Assembly (NCBI GenBank): GCA_030427925.1
Contig: JAUICJ010000003.1
Span: 89,185 to 153,184, forward strand
Length of the DNA: 64,000 bases
Direction of reading: 5' to 3'
Source of the DNA: Bacteroidia bacterium
GTDB lineage: Bacteria > Bacteroidota > Bacteroidia > Flavobacteriales_D > Sanyastnellaceae
Numbering within the stretch: the stretch's first letter is position 1; each line of letters begins with the position of its first letter. The notes beneath the pieces were generated by a model. The model did not search any database and was not told the origin of the DNA. It saw nothing but the letters and a program-made list of their open reading frames with translations. A program made the translations under genes and the position numbers. Positions 44,564-53,828 of the stretch are shown here, in pieces.

Positions 44564-47500
44564 GTGAAATCCTTCCGCCGTCGACTCCTCCATGTCTTGT
44601 TGGCATGGGCGCTGCTGCTGGTCCTGATTGCGGGCCTGCTCCAGTTGCCTTCCATCCAACGGAACGTGGTGCTCGGGGTGAGTGCTTGGGCGAAAAGTTC
44701 AACGGGGTTGGAGGTGGAACTCGGAGGCGTGCATTGGGCTTGGTGGAAGGGCCAAATCCAGGTCACGGACTTGCAACTGACCTCCACGGACGGCGCCCCC
44801 ATTGCCGCGGCATCTTCCCTGGGCTTGCGTGCGGCTTGGCCCCGTGACGGGGTATGGATCCTGCACGGGATTGAGCTCCAAAGCGGCTTCCTGAACGCCC
44901 AAGCCCTCGCAGATTGGAGCGCGAGCCGCCCGCCCTCAACGGGCTCGCTTCCATCGATTGAAGTGCACCGCCTGCTCATCGAGGAGTTCGATGTCGTGTT
45001 GCCGGACTCCCTTTGGGGGGGCGGACGCCTGCGGTGCCACGTCCACGCACCGAACATCCGCTTTGCAGACGGAATCGGCACGATGCTCCTGGAAACAGCG
45101 CGAATCGATTGGGACGCGCAAGGCAACCGCCCCGCGGGCCATGCCGCGTTGAGCCAGCTCAACCTCATCGCCTCCGAAGTCGAAATGCGCGCTGATTGGG
45201 AGGCCCTCGATGCTCTGGGATGGCACCTTTCCGGTTCGGCGACATGGGCCATGGATGGCGCCAAACCGTTGCCCGAAGCCCGCCTGAATTGGCGCTATGA
45301 CCCTGCCAAAGGCCGCACATGGTGGGACGATTTTCCGTTCGATTGGGGGCAAACCTGGTGGGCCATGGACCCCCATTCAGGCCAAATCCAATCCTCCCCT
45401 TCCACCCTCCACATCCCCTTCGCCACCCTCCCTGCCGGCCTCTCCCTCTCCGCGCCGATTGCGGCCAACTGGTCCTCGCCCGGCACGCCCCCCGAGATCC
45501 AAGGCGGCCTGCACCTGCAGCTGAACGCGCTCCTCCCTTGGCTCGAAACGCGCGTCCCCACCACCGCCGCTTCCCTGCCCCTCACCGAACTTCGCGCGTG
45601 GCTGGGCGACCGCCCCAACCTCGCGTTTCATGTGCAACCCGACCTCACGGGGTCGCTCACGTTGCGCACCGCCAACAACGCCCCACGCTTCGCGCTCAGC
45701 ACCGAAAGCACAGGCCACGAAGCCCACCTGCGCGTTGAAGGCATCAACCTCGCTCACTGGAACCTTCCCGGCCCCAACGCGGCACAGTTCGAGGCGCACG
45801 TGGCATCGGATGTCCCCTTGATGGAAGCCACGTCCGCCCGGGTTGATGCCACGATTTCCCATGACGACGCCGATTGGCCCCTCAAGCGCCTGGCTTTGAA
45901 TGGTTTCGTCGATGGCGAATCCCAAACCCTTGAAGGGAACCTGACCTCCTCGGGCGAGGGAGAACCCTTCTCGGCACAATTCCAAGGGGAGCGCCGCGCG
46001 GAGGATTGGGAATTCGGTTGGGAAGGAGAACTCAGTGGACTGCAGTTCTCATCGGATTGGACCCTGCATGGAAAGTGGTCGGGTGCACTCAGGAGCACCC
46101 CGGACCGGACGTTAAACGGTCGGCTCTCGCTCCGCAACCTCATCCTCCTCGACGGCGGTCGCCCCACTTCGTTTGAACGCCTCGACCTCCTCACTGAATG
46201 GGACGGGAAACACGCTGAAGTGCGTTGGGAATCGGATTTGGGGACCGGAGAAGTCCTCGCTGCCACAGACGTCCCGGCTTGGCAAGATTGGTGGAGCTGC
46301 TTGAAAGACCGCACATGCACCCCTCAAGCGCCGGATTTCCAGGCCGAACTCCAAATCAACCGCTTCGCCCCCATCGCCCTGCTCCTTGGGCAACCGATTG
46401 ATGTGGCGGATGGAACCCGATTGAAAGCGGACACCCGCAGCAACGGGTTTCAAGTCGTGGGCACGAGTGAACGGCTGGCCTTCGGTGAATGGGAGGCCAG
46501 CGGCATCGTCGTTCATGCGGACAATTGGAACCGAGACGTGTACGCGAACTTTTCTGCCGATTCCATCCGGCAAGGCGAAGAAGTCAGGGCGCGGAACTGG
46601 GCCATCGACTTGCACGGGGATTCGCTCTTTGCCGCCGACGTGGAATGGACCGGATGGGGCGATGCCCCCACTCGATTGCGCTTTGAAGCCGAGCAAATCC
46701 GCGATTCCTGGGATTTCGCCATTTACGAGGCCAGCGTTCCATGGCTCGAAGAGCGCCTTGAGCTCCTTGACGTTCCCGCTCAATTGGCCTTCACACCCGG
46801 CACTCCGGCGCGCTGGGATCTGAACGGTCTATCCTGGGGCACCTCCGGGGCTCGGCTCGACATTGCGGGAAGCCTGGGTTCTGACGGTTCCGACGGCGTG
46901 ATCATCGAAGCCACGTTGAACGCTTTGCCGAGTTGGAAAGGGCTGGAAGGCTGGCCTGTGGAGGTGGATTCTGCGCACATTACGTTGGAAGCGTGCGACT
47001 TGTTGGACGATTTGGAGTGGACGGCGTTTGGCGAGGTCATGGATGTGGAATGGGGCGAAGCTTCAGTTGAACAGTTGACGTGGCATGCGAACGGCGACCT
47101 GAAGGAACTCAGTTGTTGGTGGGAAGCTGGGAGCCGAGATGTGGCGTTTTTCAAAGGGGCGGGCAGGGTGCCTTTGTTGAGCGATTCCGAAGTGGATTTG
47201 AACCTCGTGATGGACGGATTGCCCCTGGATTGGGTGAACCCGTTGATGCCGCCGGGCACAGTCGAACTTGAGGGAGGCATCGACGGTTGGGTGCGGTGGA
47301 CCGGGCCTTGGGATGCGCCGCGGTTGGAAGGAACGTTGGCCACAGAAGGCGCCACTGCGCGCATCGCATACCTTGGAGTGGACATGACCGTACGAGGGGC
47401 GGCGGACGTTCGGCCGGATCACTTCGCCTTCGATGAGTGGTCGGTGACCGATGATTTGGGCAATGCCGCCACGCTTACGGGCACCATTTTACACCAAAAC

Positions 47501-48769
47501 CTAGCCGACTGGAACTTCGACTTGAGCCTCGATGCCAACCGGAAGCCACTCCACCTCCTCGAGCTGACCCGCCAGCAGAACGACCTGTTCTACGGGAGCG
47601 CTTTCGTTCGCGGGGATGCCAACGTTTCGGGCTACGCGAACAACTTGGTCATCGAAGCGAGGCTGCAATCGGAGCCGGGAACGCGGTTTGCCCTTCCCCT
47701 TGACGCGGCGAGCGACGCGCGGTATGCCGATTTCATCTCGTTCAAGGCGCCTGATCGGGAGGACGAAGTGGAGGTGGTGCGGGATTTGTCGCGGGTGCGA
47801 ATGGATTTGGCCTTGGACATTGACGAAGACGCCGAGGCGCGCATCATTTTCGACGAAAGCGTTGGCGATGAAATCACCGGGCGCACGAAAGGTGCACTCA
47901 ACCTCACCATCGACGACTTCGAGCGCTTCAGCATGAACGGGCAACTTGAAGTGGTGGAAGGCAGCTACTTGTTCACGCTCCAAAACGTAATCAACAAGCG
48001 CTTCACGGTGCTCCCCGGGGGAACGGTGACGTGGTTCGGCGATCCCTATGCCGCTGAAATTGACCTCGACGCGCGGTACGAAGTGCGCACGGGCCTTGAG
48101 CCGTTGCTGCCTTTGGAAAACGAACTTCCAGGGCGGTCGAAGGTGCAATTGGGCATGGGCTTGATGGGCAACTTGATGCGGCCTGAAATTGCTTTCAGTG
48201 TGAACGTTCCGGAAGTGGATACGCGGATTCAAGCGCTTGTGGAGAGTGCCCTCATCAACGAGGAGGAATTGAACCGTCAGGTGATGGGGCTGCTCGTGTT
48301 GCAGCAGTTTTTATCGCCCGATCCGACTTCGGCCATTGGGACGACGGGGTTGCAGGAGAAAAGCACGGAGTTTTTGGCTTCGCAGATTGGGTTTTGGCTT
48401 TCCCAAATGACCCAAGAGGTGAACGTCGGCCTCGACTACGGAACGAGTGCAGCCAGCGGGGAGCAAGCCCTTGCCGTCGCCCTGAGCGCCCAACTGCTCG
48501 ATGATCGCCTGCACGTCGAAGGCGCCGTCGGAACCGACCGCTTGTTCGGAGGGAGCGCCCAAGACCTTCAGGTTCAGGACATTCGCATCCGTTATGACCT
48601 GCCTCCCGATGGAACGTTTCAGGTGACGGGTTACACCACGTCGAACCCCGTCATCACCGGCCAAGCCGGGAGCACGACCCAAGGCGTGGGCTTGCTGATG
48701 CAATCGGAATTCAATTCGTTCCGTGAATTGTGGGGGCGCATGTGGCGACGAGAGGAGCAACTGGACTGA
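44564..48769 (+). CDS. tamB: Translocation and assembly module protein TamB (DUF490)
   Basis: Very large AsmA/TamB-like protein (1401 residues) spanning the periplasm, thought to carry lipids or assist outer-membrane assembly with TamA/BamA. It has an N-terminal inner-membrane anchor (about 10-30) and a long repetitive beta-strand region full of Trp and Asp. The C-terminal DUF490/TamB domain contains YLFTLQNVINKRFTVLPGGT and SFSVNVPEVD-like segments. It starts with GTG at 44564, 4 nt after a -7 element. Divergence from tsaD and total size fit the Bacteroidota TamB family. Confidence 0.92.
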   Translation: MKSFRRRLLHVLLAWALLLVLIAGLLQLPSIQRNVVLGVSAWAKSSTGLEVELGGVHWAWWKGQIQVTDLQLTSTDGAPIAAASSLGLRAAWPRDGVWILHGIELQSGFLNAQALADWSASRPPSTGSLPSIEVHRLLIEEFDVVLPDSLWGGGRLRCHVHAPNIRFADGIGTMLLETARIDWDAQGNRPAGHAALSQLNLIASEVEMRADWEALDALGWHLSGSATWAMDGAKPLPEARLNWRYDPAKGRTWWDDFPFDWGQTWWAMDPHSGQIQSSPSTLHIPFATLPAGLSLSAPIAANWSSPGTPPEIQGGLHLQLNALLPWLETRVPTTAASLPLTELRAWLGDRPNLAFHVQPDLTGSLTLRTANNAPRFALSTESTGHEAHLRVEGINLAHWNLPGPNAAQFEAHVASDVPLMEATSARVDATISHDDADWPLKRLALNGFVDGESQTLEGNLTSSGEGEPFSAQFQGERRAEDWEFGWEGELSGLQFSSDWTLHGKWSGALRSTPDRTLNGRLSLRNLILLDGGRPTSFERLDLLTEWDGKHAEVRWESDLGTGEVLAATDVPAWQDWWSCLKDRTCTPQAPDFQAELQINRFAPIALLLGQPIDVADGTRLKADTRSNGFQVVGTSERLAFGEWEASGIVVHADNWNRDVYANFSADSIRQGEEVRARNWAIDLHGDSLFAADVEWTGWGDAPTRLRFEAEQIRDSWDFAIYEASVPWLEERLELLDVPAQLAFTPGTPARWDLNGLSWGTSGARLDIAGSLGSDGSDGVIIEATLNALPSWKGLEGWPVEVDSAHITLEACDLLDDLEWTAFGEVMDVEWGEASVEQLTWHANGDLKELSCWWEAGSRDVAFFKGAGRVPLLSDSEVDLNLVMDGLPLDWVNPLMPPGTVELEGGIDGWVRWTGPWDAPRLEGTLATEGATARIAYLGVDMTVRGAADVRPDHFAFDEWSVTDDLGNAATLTGTILHQNLADWNFDLSLDANRKPLHLLELTRQQNDLFYGSAFVRGDANVSGYANNLVIEARLQSEPGTRFALPLDAASDARYADFISFKAPDREDEVEVVRDLSRVRMDLALDIDEDAEARIIFDESVGDEITGRTKGALNLTIDDFERFSMNGQLEVVEGSYLFTLQNVINKRFTVLPGGTVTWFGDPYAAEIDLDARYEVRTGLEPLLPLENELPGRSKVQLGMGLMGNLMRPEIAFSVNVPEVDTRIQALVESALINEEELNRQVMGLLVLQQFLSPDPTSAIGTTGLQEKSTEFLASQIGFWLSQMTQEVNVGLDYGTSAASGEQALAVALSAQLLDDRLHVEGAVGTDRLFGGSAQDLQVQDIRIRYDLPPDGTFQVTGYTTSNPVITGQAGSTTQGVGLLMQSEFNSFRELWGRMWRREEQLD

Positions 48770-48777
48770 TTCTGTGG

Positions 48778-48785
48778 TAATTTGG
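48778..48785 (+). promoter_or_regulatory. -7 element of the T9SS protein gene, 4 nt from ATG
   Basis: TAATTTGG fits TAnnTTnG and ends exactly 4 nt before the ATG at 48790. Confidence 0.45.
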
Positions 48786-48789
48786 GGGC

Positions 48790-49833
48790 ATGAATGCCTG
48801 GTTGCCCACCTTGTTTTGTGCCCTGCCCTTGAGCGTTATCGGCCAAATCACCCTCACCTCATCCGATCTCCCACAACCTGGTGTGGTGTATCCTCTGGTC
48901 GACATCGCCCCGCCGGTGTTGGCGGACTTGGAGTTTGCGGGGCCGAATGCCGTGTGGGATTTCTCAACGGTCATTGACCTGAACGATGCACCGCAGACGC
49001 CGCAACCGATGAACTCCGCTTCCGCTACGGCGCTGTTTGTCTTCAACAACCCGTTCAACTCCAGCTACCAATGCGACTTTTTCTTGCCGACCGAATTGCC
49101 GGATGTCGGCTTTGATTTGAGCGGCATCATCCCAGTGGATGGCTTCAGCAACTTTTACAAAACGGACGGCGATGCCTACACCATCGCGGGCTTGGCATTG
49201 GGAGCAGCGGGGTTTGACGTGCCGGTGCCGTACACCGATCGCGATGAGCTCTTCCCCCTTCCCCTTTCAGCGGACATGACGTTCTCGAGCACGAATGCCT
49301 TGGCGATGGACATCCCGGAGACCTTCGGTTACTGGTCGGATGGAACGCGCGATGTGGTGGTCGATGGGTGGGGCACTTTGGTGTTGCCCGACGGCGAACA
49401 CGACGTGCTCCGGGTTCGAACGGAAATCTTCGCCCACGACAGCATTTACATTCCCCAAATCGGAACGCCTTTCGCTTTCGACCGCACGCAAGTGGTCTAC
49501 CAATGGTGGGGCCAAGGGCATGGATTCCCCCTCTTGGAAGTGACTTCGTTGTTCGGTGTTCCGGCCACTTCGAGGTACCTCAATTTGTCTGTGGAGCCCA
49601 GCTCCGTGGTGGAAACCAGCTCCCAGGAGTTCGCTGCTTACCCGAATCCCGCGCATTGCTCAGCTCCGGTGCGCATCGATGCGCCGCAAGGTGCCGATGT
49701 GGAATGGTTCGACGCTCGGGGACAACGCGTATCGACTCAACGCCTGCGAGGAATGGCGATTGACGCTCCAGAACGGCCGGGCATCTACATCCTTCGTTGC
49801 GGTGAGGCCGCTACCCGGTTCGTGGTTTACTGA
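48790..49833 (+). CDS. Secreted protein with T9SS type A sorting domain
   Basis: The 347-residue product has a signal peptide ending near SVIGQ. A beta-rich domain of about 240 residues follows that I do not recognise. A type IX C-terminal sorting domain (about 275-347) begins with AAYPNPAHCSAPVRI and ends GIYILRCGEAATRFVVY, the classic pattern. It should cross the outer membrane through T9SS and be anchored or released. It stands alone behind tamB with its own -7 element. Confidence 0.82.
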   Translation: MNAWLPTLFCALPLSVIGQITLTSSDLPQPGVVYPLVDIAPPVLADLEFAGPNAVWDFSTVIDLNDAPQTPQPMNSASATALFVFNNPFNSSYQCDFFLPTELPDVGFDLSGIIPVDGFSNFYKTDGDAYTIAGLALGAAGFDVPVPYTDRDELFPLPLSADMTFSSTNALAMDIPETFGYWSDGTRDVVVDGWGTLVLPDGEHDVLRVRTEIFAHDSIYIPQIGTPFAFDRTQVVYQWWGQGHGFPLLEVTSLFGVPATSRYLNLSVEPSSVVETSSQEFAAYPNPAHCSAPVRIDAPQGADVEWFDARGQRVSTQRLRGMAIDAPERPGIYILRCGEAATRFVVY

Positions 49834-49846
49834 ACGGAGGAACCGC

Positions 49847-50305
49847 TCATTCTTCTTCGAGTTCCTCGGCCCGCAATTCCGGGCCGAAGGCGTCGATTTC
49901 GTGACCGAGTCGTTGCTCGTACCACGAGTCCAGCACCCAGGATTTGGCCACCTGGGGATTGCGGAACACCCGAAACGGAATGGCTGGACGAAACAGCGCC
50001 CATCGGATTCGGTCACGCAACACTTGAATCGAAGAAGGCACCACCACCGCTCGGGCGGGCACATTCTCCATGGCCTCCTCCGAACTGAGCCAGACCAACG
50101 CTTCCTGATCGACTAGGGCAATGGTGGACGGAATCAAGACCAGAACCGGGTTATCGGCTTCAGGCAAGAGTTCGCGACGGGCAGCCTCCACCCGTTGGGC
50201 CTGAGCCAAATCGAGGACGACATCCGGACGGTAACGCACCACGAACAAGCCCATCGAAAGTTCGATGGTGGCCGCAGGCAATTGGATTTGAAGGGTCGGT
50301 CGCAT
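49847..50305 (-). CDS. STAS/SpoIIAA-like small protein (DUF7793-type)
   Basis: The 152-residue cytosolic product resembles a Bacteroidota family of about 120-150 residues. Features are GLFVVRYRPDVVLDLAQAQ, a central VLVLIPSTIALVDQEALVWLSSEEA strand-helix, and IPFRVFRNPQVAKSWV at the end. The family looks STAS/SEC14-like in fold; function is unknown. The ATG at 50305 is preferred to one at 50335, which would overlap the upstream lipoprotein gene. It is probably co-transcribed with that gene, 26 bp away. Confidence 0.6.
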   Translation of the reverse strand: MRPTLQIQLPAATIELSMGLFVVRYRPDVVLDLAQAQRVEAARRELLPEADNPVLVLIPSTIALVDQEALVWLSSEEAMENVPARAVVVPSSIQVLRDRIRWALFRPAIPFRVFRNPQVAKSWVLDSWYEQRLGHEIDAFGPELRAEELEEE

Positions 50306-50331
50306 GGTTGTGAATGAAAGCGCTTCCGCAA

Positions 50332-51441
50332 TCACTCACAATAATAAGGGCTGAATGGATTCGCGGAGCAAAAATTCAGGCCAAATGTCAACTCCCCATT
50401 GATGAGTTCTTCCACCGAATCGGTGGTGTAGCCGATGCCGAAAACGCCTTGTTGTCCGCGGGAAGCAAACAAGCCCAAGCCCCCCGTCACATTCGTGTAG
50501 GAGGGGCGTTCCTGGATGATGCCGGTCACGGGTGAGGTGATGTCGAGGTAAGTTGCCAACTCGTCGTTGGCGATGGTGAGGACGAAGTCGAAGGCGCGGG
50601 CGATTTGGACTTGCTCATCCCAAACACCCAGCACGCGCGTGATGTACGGATCCACCTCCAACCGCGCATTCATGAGCCGGTAGAACTGTTCCGACTCCAA
50701 TTCCAACTGCATCGACTCGCCGCCGTCGATGTCGTTGGTGGTCACCGAACCGATGTACCATTCGATGACCCGCTCCACTTCTTGCTGCAGCACCGTATGC
50801 TCCAAATCCGCCCAAATCCGCTCCACGACGTGCACCCGCATGGAGGCGTCGTAGCGCCGGGCGCCCGGAGCACTCGACCACTTGAACGTGAGGATGGGAT
50901 ACGTCGTCAGCGACGGCCCGATGTTGGCGAAGCTGTATTTGAAGTTGTTGACGCCCGGAGGGGGTTGGGTGATGTTGCCGGTGATGGCCTCGATCATGTC
51001 GGTTTGGGCTTCCGCCGTGTGGCCATCGGCCACGTCGAGGACGAACCGGTATTCGGCGTCCACGTCCAGCCCGCCCGGAGTGGGCACGTACCACGCTTGG
51101 TGTTCCGGAGCGAAAAAAATGCCCTCTTCTTTGTTGTCCAGCAGGGTATCGATGAGCGGATAGGTGGCCGTCACTTGATCGTTCACCACCTGTTCAATGC
51201 GCGCGTTCACTTCCTCCGGCGCGTATTCGCTGCTGTCGGCGATGAGCGCAGCATCGTATTGGTTTCCATCTCCGAGCCACGTGTGGTTGATGCGCACCCA
51301 CTGCGTATCCTGCGCAGCATCGAGCAAGCCAAACACCACCGGCGTCCGATCATGTGGCGCATTCAACTCGATGTCCGTGCTGCAGGCCACCAACAGCGCA
51401 CCCGCTGCGAGGCCCGTACCTAGCTTCAGCATTCCTTGCAT
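50332..51441 (-). CDS. DUF4249-like lipoprotein
   Basis: The 369-residue product has a lipoprotein signal (LAAGALLVAC, lipid on Cys) and a beta-rich domain. It includes a YPILTFKWSSAPGARRYDA segment and a late NVTGGLGLFASRGQQGVFGI stretch that recalls the DUF4249 family of surface lipoproteins often encoded with TonB-dependent receptors. No receptor is nearby. The ATG at 51441 follows a TATCTTAG element by exactly 4 nt, which excludes the long upstream extension of the frame. Confidence 0.65.
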   Translation of the reverse strand: MQGMLKLGTGLAAGALLVACSTDIELNAPHDRTPVVFGLLDAAQDTQWVRINHTWLGDGNQYDAALIADSSEYAPEEVNARIEQVVNDQVTATYPLIDTLLDNKEEGIFFAPEHQAWYVPTPGGLDVDAEYRFVLDVADGHTAEAQTDMIEAITGNITQPPPGVNNFKYSFANIGPSLTTYPILTFKWSSAPGARRYDASMRVHVVERIWADLEHTVLQQEVERVIEWYIGSVTTNDIDGGESMQLELESEQFYRLMNARLEVDPYITRVLGVWDEQVQIARAFDFVLTIANDELATYLDITSPVTGIIQERPSYTNVTGGLGLFASRGQQGVFGIGYTTDSVEELINGELTFGLNFCSANPFSPYYCE

Positions 51442-51445
51442 GGGC

Positions 51446-51453
51446 CTAAGATA
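51446..51453 (-). promoter_or_regulatory. -7 element of the DUF4249-like gene, 4 nt from ATG
   Basis: TATCTTAG on the minus strand ends exactly 4 nt before the ATG at 51441 and contains the TAG stop of the acyl-CoA reductase gene. Confidence 0.5.
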
Positions 51454-52498
51454 CAGCAACGAGGAACGCCAGCGTATCCTTGCCGTCCGCATGATCCCAA
51501 GGCATCGGACACTGCGCCGTTCCGAAAGCCAATACCGGAACACCGCACGCCGGCACCTCTCCCATTCGCCCCGCCCGAATCCCCACGCACTGCAATCCCT
51601 CTGAGTTTCCTGAAATCGCCTCCCAAGCCTCCGCCTCCTCATCGAAATGCGACACGAACAGCGTGCCCACCGGACTCGTCCAGCCCGCGTCCTCTTTGAC
51701 CAAAAGGAAACCGTTCTCGATGAGCGGCTCGCGGTTCAGCAGCCACAGCGCCTTGTGGTAGTCGTAGTTGTTCGCGAATTTGTTGTTCAAGGCCAAATCC
51801 CCCCACGCCACCCACTCGGCGAACAACCGATTCAAGTCAAAGCCGCGAGGCAAGAACAGCTTCGTCGTGCTGCGGCACCCGAGCCCGTAATGCGCAAACA
51901 CGTCCTCGCCCAAGGCCCGGATGTCCTCCGGACGCTCCTGCCCATCCAGCACCGCCACGCTCGTCCGGTTGCCGCGAATGATGCGCGGAATGTGGCGGAA
52001 GTAGTGGTCGAAATGCCGAGCCGTGTTGCCCGAACCGGTGGCGATGAGCGCGTCGATGTCGTTCATCCGCGCATCGGTCAGGTGGATGCGGGCCGCGTCC
52101 TGTGGAGCATGCTGTGCCAAAAAGCGCAACGCTGCCGGAATGAGCACGGCATCGTCCGTGGCGCATTTGGCCTGCCCCACGTGCCCGGCCACCAGCACGC
52201 ACAGCACGTCGTTCCACCCCACCATCGGCAAGTTCCCCGCCAACACCAGCCCCACCTTCCGCGGCGCATCCACCGGAAGTCCGTTCGGCATCCGCGCCTC
52301 CCATTTTTCCAGCACTTCCGGCCGCAGCGCCTCCCCGTGTGCCCGCATCGCCGCCCGCACGTTGTCCGCGGTAAACCAGCCATTGCGGGCCTCAGCAGCC
52401 GCCAAAAGCGTCGAATCATCGGCTCCCTCACCCAGCAACTCGCCTCGCAGCCAAGCGCCCAAATGAACCAAACCTTCCTTGAGGGTGTTCGAAATCAT
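51446..52498 (-). CDS. LuxC-like acyl-CoA reductase
   Basis: The 350-residue product matches the LuxC-type acyl-CoA reductase family of the aldehyde dehydrogenase superfamily. It has GLVLAGNLPMVGWNDVLCVL, IATGSGNTARHFDHYF and HYGLGCRSTTKLFLP, where Cys208 is a candidate nucleophile. In Bacteroidota this gene commonly sits divergent from a small ferredoxin, as here. The product may reduce fatty acyl-CoA to an aldehyde; luciferase genes are absent. The start at 52498 is supported by a TAATTTTG element 17 nt upstream. Confidence 0.82.
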   Translation of the reverse strand: MISNTLKEGLVHLGAWLRGELLGEGADDSTLLAAAEARNGWFTADNVRAAMRAHGEALRPEVLEKWEARMPNGLPVDAPRKVGLVLAGNLPMVGWNDVLCVLVAGHVGQAKCATDDAVLIPAALRFLAQHAPQDAARIHLTDARMNDIDALIATGSGNTARHFDHYFRHIPRIIRGNRTSVAVLDGQERPEDIRALGEDVFAHYGLGCRSTTKLFLPRGFDLNRLFAEWVAWGDLALNNKFANNYDYHKALWLLNREPLIENGFLLVKEDAGWTSPVGTLFVSHFDEEAEAWEAISGNSEGLQCVGIRAGRMGEVPACGVPVLAFGTAQCPMPWDHADGKDTLAFLVAVS

Positions 52499-52504
52499 GC
52501 GTTG

Positions 52505-52512
52505 TATCTTCG
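52505..52512 (+). promoter_or_regulatory. -7 element of the ferredoxin gene
   Basis: TATCTTCG matches TAnnTTnG, 28 nt before the ATG at 52541. It lies beside the opposing reductase promoter. Confidence 0.45.
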
Positions 52513-52515
52513 CAG

Positions 52516-52523
52516 CAAAATTA
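52516..52523 (-). promoter_or_regulatory. -7 element of the acyl-CoA reductase gene
   Basis: TAATTTTG on the minus strand is an exact TAnnTTTG match, 17 nt before the ATG at 52498. Confidence 0.5.
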
Positions 52524-52540
52524 CACCCACTCGCACGCAC

Positions 52541-52888
52541 ATGGCCATCATCATCACCGACGAATGCATCAATTGCGGAGCCTGCGAACCCGAATGCCCC
52601 AACAATGCCATTTACGAAGGCGGGGCAGAATGGAAGTTTGCAGACGGAACGGGATTCCGAGGGACGGGAGACCACCCGACCGCTGGAACGGTGGACGCCG
52701 ATGCGGAACACGAACCCATCAACATGGACGTGTACTACATCGCTCCGGACAAATGCACCGAATGCGTAGGCTTCCACGATGAGCCGCAATGTGCGGCGGT
52801 TTGTCCCGTGGATTGCTGCGTGGACGATCCCGACCACCGCGAGTCCGAAGAGCAACTTCTCGCGAAGAAGGCCTTCATGCACCTGTGA
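52541..52888 (+). CDS. 4Fe-4S dicluster ferredoxin
   Basis: Small electron carrier of 115 residues. Cluster-binding cysteines are CINCGACEPECP near the N-terminus and CTECVGFHDEPQCAAVCP in the second half, with a 40-residue insert between them. This is the YfhL-like bacterial ferredoxin form common in Bacteroidota. It is divergent from the acyl-CoA reductase and overlaps the next gene through GTGA. The start at 52541 follows a TATCTTCG element; the long upstream frame is antisense shadow. Confidence 0.93.
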   Translation: MAIIITDECINCGACEPECPNNAIYEGGAEWKFADGTGFRGTGDHPTAGTVDADAEHEPINMDVYYIAPDKCTECVGFHDEPQCAAVCPVDCCVDDPDHRESEEQLLAKKAFMHL

Positions 52889-53808
52889 CCCGCACGCACG
52901 AATCGGCGGCCTCCCGGCGTTCATCATCCGTGAGAACCTGGACCTTCCTTTTGTTGATTGCCCTGCACCCTTCCCTTTCGGGACAAGTCCTTTCGCTGGA
53001 GGGTTGGGCCGCTTTGCTGAAATCAGGCCATGCCCGGCTCGCCGCAGCCCAAACGGATGACGTGCGCACCGCTTTGAACGATTCGCTGATTGATTGGTGG
53101 TCGGAAGCCTTGGATGCGGGACTTGGGCGCGCACCGGAATTGGCGGCTTTGAACGGGGTGTTGGCCTTGCCCGAAGTCGGTCGTGGGGACGAATGGATGC
53201 GGGTGATTTCGTGGAATGTGGAACTGAGCGACCGCACGCAGCGGTATGGCGGTTTCATCCTTCCTTCTGATGGAAACGGGGGGTATGAGGTGGTGCCTTT
53301 GGTGCACGACTTGCGTTCGGACGCTTGGTCCAACATGGGGCGCTGCGATGCGGACCATTGGCCCGGAGCGATTTATTACGACGTCCTGTTGACGCACCAC
53401 CGCAACGAACCGACCTACACCTTGTTGGGATGGGACGGGGGCGATGCATTGGTCACCCGGAAAGTGGTGGAGCCGCTGTGGATGCGTCGCGGGCGGGTGC
53501 GCTTCGGACACCGCATCATCATCGGTGAGGAAGGGCTGGTCAATCGCTTGGTGTTGGAATTCGCGGACGACGCCGTGGTCACCGTGCGATACGAAGAACC
53601 GCAGGATCGCATCGTGTTGGATCACTTGAGTCCTTCGGCCCCGCATTTGAAGGGCTCGACTGCGTTTTATGGCCCCGATATGACGTACGATGCGCTCGTA
53701 TGGACGAAAGGAAATTGGGTGCTTCAGCCCGACGTGGAGGTGGCCGACCCCAACATGCGCGCGCCGTACAACCCACCGCCCAACCTCAGGCGCCGACGCC
53801 GAGGTTGA
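52885..53808 (+). CDS. Hypothetical secreted protein downstream of ferredoxin
   Basis: The 307-residue product starts with GTG in the ferredoxin stop (GTGA overlap). It has a signal-like segment (RTWTFLLLIALHPSLSGQ), then a domain with MRVISWNVELSDRTQRYGGF, DADHWPGAIYYDVLL and YTLLGWDGGDALVTRKVVEPL, and a basic tail ending NLRRRRRG. I recognise no named family. A GTG at 52930 could be the real start and would give a shorter leader before the signal. Confidence 0.65.
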   Translation: MTRTHESAASRRSSSVRTWTFLLLIALHPSLSGQVLSLEGWAALLKSGHARLAAAQTDDVRTALNDSLIDWWSEALDAGLGRAPELAALNGVLALPEVGRGDEWMRVISWNVELSDRTQRYGGFILPSDGNGGYEVVPLVHDLRSDAWSNMGRCDADHWPGAIYYDVLLTHHRNEPTYTLLGWDGGDALVTRKVVEPLWMRRGRVRFGHRIIIGEEGLVNRLVLEFADDAVVTVRYEEPQDRIVLDHLSPSAPHLKGSTAFYGPDMTYDALVWTKGNWVLQPDVEVADPNMRAPYNPPPNLRRRRRG

Positions 53809-53816
53809 CTGCGCCC

Positions 53817-53824
53817 TATCTTCG
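53817..53824 (+). promoter_or_regulatory. -7 element, 4 nt from ATG, upstream of a secreted protein gene
   Basis: TATCTTCG ends exactly 4 nt before the ATG at 53829. Confidence 0.5.
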
Positions 53825-53828
53825 CCCC

